From Rhizaria sp. SCN 62-66 (Eukaryota; Rhizaria, unplaced), in NCBI GenBank assembly GCA_001724265.1, contig MEDY01000058.1, positions 1 to 64,000 on the forward strand: 64,000 nt of DNA, read 5' to 3'. The notes beneath the pieces were generated by a model. The model searched no databases. It saw nothing but the letters and a program-made list of their open reading frames with translations, and was not told the DNA's origin. Below are positions 1 through 8,647 of this stretch, one piece after another (the first letter of the stretch is position 1; every line of letters begins with the position of its first letter). Position numbers and translations under genes: made by a program.

Positions 1-1623
1 CTGCGACAGCTTTGCCTCTGTGCCGATGTGCGCTTGTCGGTGAGGTCACGGCGACTATTGTGTCAACAAGCCTTGCTGCAAGCTACGACGCCTGCGGAAC
101 ACGCGCCAAGGCCGTCGCCGAACTAATCGAGACTGAGGACAGCGACAAAGTTGAAGATGGCACTAACAATCAAATCAAAGCAAAGAATACTGGCAAGCAT
201 ATCACTGCGACTTCCGATTTAGTTGACTGTGGCGACGATGTCAGTGGAGACACCTGCGAGTTTGGTGCTGTCCGTGCAACCTTCACAGTGCTGCGCAATG
301 ATGGCAGCAAGAGCAGCGGAGGAGCTCAGTCCGACGATAACAACACTGACAGCTCTGGTCTTGTTGCTACAATGCTGCTTACAGATGTTGATAGGCGCAC
401 CGTTGCTGTTGTCCTTGCACAGTTGACAGACGTGCAGGCAGTGGTGACAGCGTCTACGGGTGCAAAGTGGTGTGTGCGTGTTGCTGTTGCGTTTCCGGAC
501 GTTTTCCATGAGAAACGCGCGCTGCATATGCTGGCAGAAGCTGTTCCGGTGGACTGGATGTTAAGGACTGAAGGTGCAGCTGCTGTGGCTGCCGCAAATG
601 CTGTTGCTAAAGCTGCAGCTGTGGCTGCTGCAAAGGCTGCTGAAGCAGCTGCAAGGGCTGCTGCAGAAGCTGCGGAAAAGGCCGCCGCTGAAGCGGCTGC
701 AAAGGCGGCTGCCGAGGCAGAAGCGGCTGCCAATGCAAAGTGGCAGTCAGTTCTCCAGTCGAATGATTGGGAGGCCGCATTTGATTCACACACTGCTTGC
801 AGCCTAGAGGAGTGTGGATACCCTCGTCGACAGGCAAAAGTGGCGTCATATGAGTACACCCCGTCTCCCGCTCCTGTGAGGGATCATGGAGTCCCACCTC
901 CTGCGGCACTCACGCTCCTGCAAACAAAGGCTCGCGATCGTATTCTGGCATATGCTCGGCAGCAGTTGGGGCAAGAGCACATGACATCTGATGTGGACAT
1001 GTATGTTAATCTATGTGCCGCAAACAACACAGGCGACTGCGGGCATTACATGGTGATCCGTCTTGATGACAAGCGGTTCCCTCATAACGCCGCACACTTC
1101 CGCACTGCAGCTCGAAGTTGGGCATTGGGCCACCGATTGCACCAATGTTTCGTCCCTTCAGACCAGTCTCCGGGCACGCGTCTGCCGTTTGTCACACTGC
1201 ATCATGCAGAGCACGGCCCCTCCTGTGCCAAGTCACCCATCACACTTCCTGAGACCGACATTGTTTACGGTGAGTACAAGGGCGCCCGCTGCCACCGCAA
1301 ACGTGACATATCCAGTCGGCACAGTGCTGATGTACCCTCGCGAAGTTGTGCCTCGTGATAAAACGAGTGGTCACGGGGCGTGCGATTCACCGTGGTTTAT
1401 CGTGTTCAAGCCTTACGCTGCCACTTTGCTGCGCGGCGCGGTGCCAGTTGGGCGTGTGATGTCGTTTGTGAAGGGGCAAACTGCGTCAACAAGCGATAAT
1501 AGTGCGCAACCATTTGATGCAAATGTGTTGCAGTGCTTTGAGACATATGCCATTCCGCAGACAGGTCAACAGTGCAAATCGAACCATTCGTGCATGTTTT
1601 TTTCTTCGTTCATGCCTGTATGA
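1..1623 (+). CDS. Alanine-rich protein of unknown function, 3' part of gene (5' end outside window)
   Basis: The frame is open from base 3 and has no ATG for over 100 codons, so the 5' end lies outside the window. The frame changes at about 1270. A GTGAGT donor at 1270 and a TATCCAG acceptor ending at 1315 define a 46-nt intron that joins the two frames exactly, giving 524 residues and a TGA stop. The first third has no recognised motif. The middle (bases 570-740) is a helical Ala/Lys/Glu segment of the AAAEAAEKAAAEAAAK type, likely a coiled coil or rigid helix. The C-terminal third has mixed composition, with segments such as GHYMVIRLDDKRFPHNAAHF and DSPWFIVFKPYAATLL, and looks like a folded domain I cannot identify. 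Third-position GC is lower than in most genes here, and the donor is GTGAGT rather than GTACGY. Confidence 0.6.
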
Positions 1624-2115
1624 GACACTGCTGCGCGTGAACTTATGAAACCTTACACAATTATAACCTCCGCATAACTTGAACCAATAGAATATACTTT
1701 AAAGCCCGCAAAGAACGATCGTGAGTCACACTCTAAACAATACGACATCTTGTGCTAAACTAAAGGTGAAGCTCAGTCAAGATCATTCGCAGCGCAAGTT
1801 ATCAGATCAGATCGTACGTATGTATTATTCCAAATGACATGATGTTCAAATACGTGGCTACTGACATTATTTACAGCTCTAATATAAGAACGACACAATG
1901 CGCAACATTGAGTTGGCTCATCACGAAAGAAGACTAAAAGATGAACATATACACAAAATAGAAAAGGGGAGGGATACACACGGGTAAACCAAATTGAAAT
2001 GAGAGACACAGAGAAATCGCGAACCACATTTTTACTTGAGACGCGAAAAACAACAACAAGTATAAAGGCCTCAATGTTCGAATCCACTACGCGGAGAGTG
2101 TTTCAACACTGCTGA
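1624..2115. other. AT-rich spacer
   Basis: This stretch lies between convergent genes and is probably their 3' untranslated regions. A 104-codon minus-strand frame (1773-2087) has an AT-rich composition and no recognisable motif, so I do not call it a gene. I see nothing else here. Confidence 0.5.
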
Positions 2116-2688
2116 TTAGTTCTTCTTCACGGCAGCAGCAGCGGCAGCCGCGGCATTGGCAGCCTCTGCAGCAGAAGCTGCAGCTGCAGCCGCGTTTCCA
2201 GCCCTAAAGCATCCATTTGCACCTGCGCGATGCTGTTGTCGCTGTTGTTACTGCTGCTGCTGCTGCTGCTGCTGTTGCCATTTCTTGAACAAATCAACTG
2301 GCTTCTGCCCCAACCGAGTCGAGCTGTGACCGTGGGCGTTCGCAGAGTGACTGTGGGCAAGAGTCGGCGGTGACTGCGACACTGCCGTTGACAGAGGGAG
2401 CATCGAGCTAACCGTGTTGTTCAAACTAGCGCTTGAACTAGGGCCAGTTGCAGTCGCTGCAGTTACCCCTGCTGCTGTCGCCGCCGCTGTGGTCGTGGCT
2501 GCCGCTGCTGCTGCTGCTGCGGACGCGGGAGCAACGGCTGCGAGCGGCTTGAACGGCGACACGGAGACTTGTGACCACACCCACACAGGCCTAGGCACAC
2601 AAATACAAGTGACAATGACGAGCGGTAAGAATAGTGAGCAAAATGCAAGACTCAATGTTGAGCAAAAAAACAACGACAGTAATCTCAT
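2116..2688 (-). CDS. Small Ala/Gln-rich protein, unknown function
   Basis: The minus-strand frame holds a poly-Ala segment, a Ser/Asn/His-rich stretch and a pure Gln run. An in-frame TAA (2250-2248) interrupts the Gln run, yet the same frame continues as coding-like AAAAASAAEAANAAAAAAA and ends VKKN-TAA. A 48-nt intron (2251 down to 2204, GTAACA...CTTTAG) removes the TAA and keeps frame, giving 174 residues. It resembles the 46-nt intron in the first gene. The start is uncertain. The ATG at 2688 begins a hydrophobic segment (MRLLSLFFCSTLSLAFCSLF) that could be a signal anchor, or could be the T-rich end of an intron whose exon starts after CCTAG or ACAAG near 2590. The family is not recognised. 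Confidence 0.45.
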
Positions 2689-3017
2689 TAATATTAGACG
2701 CACTTCAAAGGTTTAATCGGAGGAAACACATGATATTCTTTGCAATACAACTATAGGAACGTTCCTGGGACTCGAGAGAGTCGCTTCCTACCAAGAATCA
2801 CGGTGCTGGGGATGGGATACAAACATTCCAGTCGTCATAGTGTATTTCAAATGCCGTTATTTCAAATGTAACTATCGCGTGTTTTTACCGGAGAATGGAT
2901 GTTAATAAACGTATTCAACATGTGGCGTGCGTTATCTGTAACCATGCAAGATTCATCATAAGTCGATGAACTTCTCCACCAACACAGTTGCGGCGCGACA
3001 TTATCTATAAGCACGTT
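2689..3017. other. AT-rich spacer
   Basis: This is a spacer between the histidine ammonia-lyase fragment and the small Ala/Gln gene on the same strand. It may hold undetected 5' exons of the latter. No motif is recognised. Confidence 0.4.
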
Positions 3018-3572
3018 TCACAGCGCACGACGTGGCTTCCACACCCGCGGTGGTCTCAGCGCGCGTAACAATGCCGTGGCCAACACTGCGCGCGCCGCCG
3101 GGCGACAGCACAAACGCGTGGAGCTTCGCGTCTTTGCGGCGGCCCACACGGCGTCGCTCTTGAGCAGCGCGTGCGCGGCATCGATATCGGACGCCATGTA
3201 CCGGTCGCAATCGCACGGCTGCACGCACGCGCGCACGGCGGTGCGCACGCGCTCGAGCGCCGGCGTCGACCGCAGCGGCCGGAGGAAGTCGACGGCTTGC
3301 GCGGCGCACAGCAGCTCGATGGCCAGCACTTGCTCGATGTGGGCGACGACGCGCCCGCACTTCCGGGCCGCCCAACCGCCCATGAAGGTGTGGTCCTCCT
3401 GCGCGGCCAAGGTCGAGATAGAGTCCACCGACGCAGGGTGGCAGAGACCCTTGTTCTCCGACACCAGCGCGGCGGCCGTGCAATGGGCGATCATCACAAC
3501 ATGAGCTCTCTGTAACTTAAAGTAGACTCCTTTCATAACACCGATCTTTCTAGATAGCAACACCGCATCCAT
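3018..3572 (-). pseudogene. HAL: Histidine ammonia-lyase, C-terminal fragment
   Basis: The translation carries the HAL C-terminal signature MIAHCTAAALVSENK, then HPASVDSISTLAAQEDHTFM, GGWAARK, IEQVLAIELLCAAQAVDFLR and DRYMASDIDAAHALL. HAL deaminates histidine to urocanate using an MIO cofactor formed from an Ala-Ser-Gly triad. That triad and everything N-terminal of this segment (about two thirds of the family's usual ~500 residues) are absent. The complete RNase T2 gene on the same strand ends at 3751, leaving no room for the missing exons. Homology starts just after a splice-acceptor-like TTTAAGTTACAG (exon from about 3509), so the piece looks like a detached terminal exon. An ATG at 3572 would add about 20 unrelated residues. 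I read it as a gene fragment. It could still be transcribed, but not as a working lyase. Confidence 0.7.
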
Positions 3573-3750
3573 TGTCTATATAACCGCGGTGGCCTTCGTT
3601 TATTCCACCACAGCACGTGTCCACCATGACGCATACGCAGCGCACACAACGTCTATCTTCTCTCCCTCTCACCATGGCATCGCAGTTGTAGTAACGCAAC
3701 GACAGGACCACGCCGTCACGGCCACGCCGTCAAGGCGACTGCGCCATGCG

Positions 3751-4661
3751 TCACGGCGATAGCACGTACTCGCGCCGCCCCGCGTCCCAGCTGACGGGCA
3801 CACGGCACTCGCCCGTGCGCTCCGTGATCGCCACACCCGCGCCCGCGCCCGTCACTGCCACGCCCGCGCCCGCGCCACCGCCGCGAAGGGCCGAGTCAGC
3901 GCCAGCGCCACCTGTGGCGGCGGCTGCTGCGGCTGCGTTGGCGGCGGCTTTAGAGGTCAGCGCGGCGGTGCAGATGGGCGCAGCCAGCTCGCGCAGCCGC
4001 AACGAAGTGCGCATGTACTGCTCGGAAGTCAGGCCGCGCCCGAAGCGGCCGTGCTTTGCCCATTCGTGCTGCCAGAAAGCCGCGTCGGAACGCCCGCGGA
4101 GGCACGTGGGCCAGTGTAGAGAGAGGCCCGGAACTGAGAGCGCCGACCGGGACAGGGAGCGCTCAGGGGAAGGGTATTCCTACAGGGATGCGGTCGGCAG
4201 GAAGGAAAGGGTTGTCAAAGAGAGAGTAAGATGAGATACGTGAGATACATGCAAATAGATCTTATTTCAATGATTTGCGGTATGATTTGTGACAATAAAC
4301 AACAGGTTTTGACATTGCAGCTTATTTGTTGTTTCATATGCATTTTCTCGATTGCAAGTTCAAGTTGACAGACCGCAACGCTCTGCCGCCGCACGTACCG
4401 TCTCCTCCTGCGGCCACAAACCGTGCAATGTCCAGGGCTGGCCCGACTCGACCAGCGCCTGAATGACCGTGGCGCGCGCCTCGGCCAGCCCCTGGCCCGC
4501 AGCCGCCAATCGCGCCTCGGCCTGCCCTTCTGAGAGCTCTTCCGAGTCGGAGTCAAACGCGTCCGTCGAAGACCTAGCGCTGCGCCCGCTGCGACTGTAG
4601 CTGCGGCTGTTGTTGTTGCTGCGGCTGCGAGAGTTGCTGTCGCCGTCGCTGCTGCTGCGGC

Positions 4662-4700
<39 letters not shown>

Positions 4701-5366
4701 GGGCAAGCTCGGTCTGCAGGTTCCTGCGCAAGTCCCCCAGGGACTGGCGGAAGCGGCGCGCGCCGTGGCGGTCGTGGCGGGCTAGCGCGGCACTCAGCTG
4801 CCGCTCGCGGTCGCCAATGCGCGCGCGCAGCGATTGGGCCTTCGCGCTCTCGCTCTCACGCCCGCTCGCGCCCTCGCCGTGCCCGTTAACGTTCACGTTC
4901 AGGCTGCGGTCACGGTTGCTGCCACGGTGACGGCCGCTCGCGCCGGAGTCAGTCCAGGCAGAGAAACCGGCATCACGGGCGCTGGTGCCAAACACTGCAC
5001 TGCTGTGGGGCGAGCTGTGTGTCCTCGGAGAGTTTGGAAAGCGGTCCATGCGAGTGCTGCCGCTGTCGCCACGGCGCCGCAGACGGAGGGAGTTGAGGTC
5101 GGCCTGGGCGCGCGTGCGCTCGAGCTGGAGCTCAGTGATGATGGGACGCAAATCCTGAATCAAGTTAGTCACATCGCACTATTCGAGCAACACGTGGATA
5201 AAAGATGTGGCCAAGATTGAGGTGAGCGAGAGAGTTAAGGGAGACGGGCAAAAGAGGGAATCATGAGTGGGGAACGACGAACCTTTTGAAGGACTAGAAC
5301 AGCTTCTTCAGCAAGCGCTGAAAGCGCTAATAAAGCACAAATGCCAGTAAAGAGGATTCGACTCAT
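3751..5366 (-). CDS. Secreted RNase T2-family ribonuclease with Ser/Arg-rich insertion
   Basis: Three exons join in frame: 5366-5283, 5154-4399 and 4179-3751 (introns with donors GTTCGT and GTACGT, acceptors ATTCAG and TGTAG), giving 422 residues. Exon 1 encodes a signal peptide (MSRILFTGICALLALSALAE), so the product is probably secreted or vacuolar. The catalytic motifs lie across intron 2. CAS1 is WTLHGLWP near residue 270 and CAS2 is FWQHEWAKHG at about 315-324, with both catalytic histidines and the Glu and Lys of CAS2 present. The family cleaves single-stranded RNA through 2',3'-cyclic phosphates. About 240 residues separate the signal peptide from CAS1, where the family normally has a few dozen. 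They comprise a charged coiled-coil stretch, a 12-Ser run and an RS/SRS-rich tract. The Cys usually following KHG is missing. The C-terminal part contains Ala and Gly/Ala runs. It lies upstream of, and in tandem with, the HAL fragment. Confidence 0.8.
4662..4700. repeat. CTG/CAG trinucleotide tract (poly-Ser)
   Basis: This is a near-perfect GCT repeat on the plus strand. On the minus strand it encodes the Ser run of the RNase T2 insertion, read in the AGC phase. Confidence 0.85.
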
Positions 5367-5866
5367 GTATCAAGAGCAAACCCGACTTTGACGACTTGTT
5401 GCGAATGTTCTGTTGGGGCTCGAATGATTGTCAGCAGCCCCCTCGTTCCCACCACAAGCAGAGATCAAGCTAATTTCGAGGACGAAAACAGCACGTACAG
5501 ATCAATATCTCAATGAGATGTGAATTATCAGAATCCCTTTTAAAGTACCGTTTATTGTGGCTAGGAATACATACTATATTGAGTGGTTGGTACGTTTGAT
5601 GCAAGTACCACTTATATATCTTGGGAAATATCCTCAGTCGAGTCACATTTGAACTTGAAGAGCAGTTGGGACGGGCCGAGAGATTTCTCATTCAATTTAA
5701 TACTTTAGATTTGTGTATTTGATGTTGTCAAATATAGCATATCCGAGCTCCAGCCAGATTGACAATGGTTAAGATGAATATGTTGAAATACATAGTCCTC
5801 CCAGGCCTTCATGGGAATCATGAAAATGTCGGCAGGTAAGTGCATGTTACCACTTCAAGATAAGAA
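5367..5866. other. Intergenic region between Ask1-like gene and RNase T2 gene
   Basis: This AT-rich spacer lies between tandem minus-strand genes. It should contain the Ask1 3' untranslated region and the RNase T2 promoter. No convincing open frame or promoter motif is seen. Confidence 0.5.
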
Positions 5867-8366
5867 TCACTTGCGGCCCCGGCGCATCGGCGTGGGCATG
5901 ACGGGCATCACCGTTTCTTCTTCGTCATCATCGTCGTCGTCATCGTTCTGCTTGCTCCTCCGCGTCGTGCGCTTGCTCGCACTCGCGCTCGCGGCGCCGC
6001 CCTTCACCGCGCTGCCGCGCTTACAGTCAGATGCGGCAGCCGGAGCCCCGCGCGTCGCCCGACCGCGCTTGCTTTGCGGCGTCAGTTTACTTGAGCCAAC
6101 GTCACTTGCGTCGCCGTCAATCTCGTCGTCATCGCCATAGTTGCTGGTCGAGCTTGCATACGCGCGCTTGGAGCGAGCGCCGCCCTTGGACGCGGACGCC
6201 TTGACCGTCTCGTTAGCCGCGGAGTCGGTGCTCGCGTTCAGGAGAGCGCGCGTGCGAGTGCGGCTGCTGGCGCGGGTAGTGCCAGAATCCGCGTCCGCGC
6301 TGGCTTTAACGGTCGTCGGCGTTGCACGGCTCCGCGTCGCCTTGCGCGCGTTCACGACCATGCTGTCGTCGAGGCTGAGCAACATGGACTCATCGTGAGC
6401 GCCATCGTCATCAGCAGCAGCGGCCTTCGCCGCAGCTGCAGTGGCCTTCTTGCCTTTCTTCACACTGCTAGCGTTCTTGCTGTTGTTGCTGTTGCCGGCG
6501 GCCGTGTCCGCGCTCGCGCTCGATAGCACTGGCGCAGTGAAGGCTGACATGGACATCACGGACTCCGCAAACGACGCGTCCATGGCGCTATCGTCTAAGT
6601 TAGGCCGCGCCCTGGACGCCGCACGGCTGCGGCTGCCACGGCCAACATTGTCCGACTCGGCTGCCACTACCGCAGCCGCCGCGGCAGCGGCTGCCTTAGC
6701 ATTCCTCCCTGTGGCAGCGGTCGCTCTTGCCGGTTTCTTGGAGCTCGTGATCGCGCTCGCTTCTGCCTGGCTGTCGCCCGACGCAGCGGCCCGACCCCCG
6801 CGGCCCCGGCCCCGACCCGCGCGCGCGGACGCGGCGGCAAGGCTGTCGTCGAGGTCGCTGCTGATGAAGCTGCTGTCGTTGAGTCCGTCACGGTCATTGT
6901 TGTTGAATGAGAGCTCGAGCGCGTCGGTGATGCTCATACGCCGCCTCCCACCAGCACGCGCACCACCACCACCAGCAGTGTCGTCACCCGCGCTTGCACT
7001 GGCGCTAGCACTGGCGCTCGCAGAGTTGCCGTTGTTATTGCCCGCAAGGCTATTGTTGTTGCTAGCGGCAGCGTGGAGGGAGCGCAGGAGCCCCGAGGGG
7101 ATGGTGATCGTGCGCGTGGGCGACGAGAATACCGGCTGCCGGATTGGGCTAAACGCCAGCGACGACGCCACGGACGCGGCCGACGCCGTGGAGTCGTTGA
7201 GACCGCCGTCGAAGCCAGCCGCGGCGCCGCGGCCCGCAACAGAGTCGTCGACATCAGACTGCAAGTATGAGTCGTCGGCGGCGTTCGCAATGGAAGCGCG
7301 GTTGCCTGGCGTCTTGCTGTTGCCGATAGTGGTAACGGGCAGGTGCGAGCGCAGACTGATGGCGCCGAAGAACGGCGAGTCAGCCGCCGCCGCCTCCTTT
7401 TGCTGACGCGCCTTCACGCCAGTCCTAGCACCGGCGCCCGCACGCGCGCCCGCGCCGGCGTTGGCCGCCACGGCGGCGTGCGGACCCGTGAGCTCAAAGG
7501 CGGAGTCCTCGGCCGCGGCGGCGGAGGGCGGGGTACCGCCGTGGCGCAGGTTGAAGCCGGCGACGGCGACGCAGTTGCTGTCGTTGAGGTCAGAGGCCGC
7601 GAAGTTCGAGTCCAGCGACAGCCGCGCAGCAGAGAGCGACGACTGCCGACGCCGCTGTTGCTGATGTTGCTGACCAGCGCCGCCGGCAGTGGCGGTGTTG
7701 TTGTAGGCCGCGGGGATGACGTTGTGGTTCGCGGTGGCGTCGTCCTCGTCGTCAGCGAAGCCGCTGAAGCCGCCGGCTCTGACGCCGCCGCCGAGCGCGC
7801 CGCCGGTCGAGATCGTGCTGATGTCGAGGCTCTGGTCCACAGATAGGTCGCACGCACCGACCGCGCCGGCGGCGGCAGCGGCGGCAGCGCGGGCAGCGCG
7901 CGCGGCGGCGGCCGAGGCGTTGGCGGGGCCAGAGGCGGCGGCGGGGGAGAAGAGGAAGCTGCTCTCGGTCGTGTTCACAGAGCTAGATCCAACAGGCACA
8001 TCATCGATCATCACATGCACGCCACCGGGAACGGTAGGACGTGCCTCGACAGGTAGTAATGAGTGGAAATGACGCCACCAGAGGGCGATGGCACGGGAGT
8101 TGGCTTTGCTGTGGGCGCCGTAGGCCTTGATTGTCGTGAGCAGTTCTGCCGCGACCTTTTGCGCACGAACAAAGTCTTCAGAAGAGACAAAGAGTGTGTG
8201 GCCAACTGGGAAGTAAGCATTTAATTCAAGGCAAAGTAGTATCATTGTAGAGTATAAGGAGGATATGAGTGGGCGACGTACCTTCGTCAATCTGTTGGAG
8301 GGTTAGAGTGATCTGGCGGTCGAGGAGATTGACGCTCTCCTGTGTGGCCGGTAGAGGCTCTGCCAT
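5867..8366 (-). CDS. ASK1: Ask1-like DASH/Dam1 complex subunit with long disordered tail
   Basis: Exon 1 (8366-8282) and exon 2 (8205-5867) join across a 76-nt intron (GTACGT...TTCCCAG), giving 807 residues. The N-terminal ~85 residues match the Ask1 domain: NLLDRQITLTLQQIDE, then SSEDFVRAQKVAAELLTTIK, YGAHSKA and LWWRHFHSLLP. In fungi Ask1 is a subunit of the ring-forming DASH complex that couples kinetochores to spindle microtubules, and it is a Cdk1 substrate. The remaining ~700 residues are predicted disordered, with Ala, Asn, Gly and Arg runs and repeated short acidic motifs around (L/V)(D/N)DS, for example SSDLDDSLA, GLNDSSF, NLDDSAMDASF and SLDDSMVV. The end is strongly charged: a run of Asp/Glu, then MPTPMRRGRK, whose TPMRR suits a Cdk site. 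The start is the only ATG before the conserved block. No other DASH subunit was recognised here. Confidence 0.72.
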
Positions 8367-8647
8367 TATTATTTTTTAAATCCCAAGCAGGTAATGTCTG
8401 TATATCTTATAATGCGTTGTCCAAAGTGGGTTTAACGGACGTGATTCACACTTGATTTCAAATCTAAATTTAACCTCACCATTCCCACCCGTTGGCTCTT
8501 GGATCGCAGCTCCACGCAGCACACGGCAGAAAGTCAAAAATAAGATGCATCTCCACTGGATGATATATACGGGATGCGAAGTGAGCATATAGTGTATTCT
8601 AATAGTCAAGGTCTAAATTTGTTGAGTCAATGGCTATGTAAATTCAT

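Noticed and set aside
2078-2100. GTTCGAATCC resembling a tRNA T-loop
   Set aside because: The flanking bases do not form an acceptor stem, D-arm or anticodon arm, so no tRNA can be supported.
2248-2250. TAA within a Gln tract as evidence that TAA is also a sense codon
   Set aside because: A 48-nt GT-AG intron removes it in frame, and TAA is the terminal codon of most gene models here.
3574-3584. TATATAA-like element upstream of the HAL fragment ATG
   Set aside because: It lies within about 12 bases of the ATG, too close to act as a core promoter TATA box for that start, and the sequence is likely intronic.
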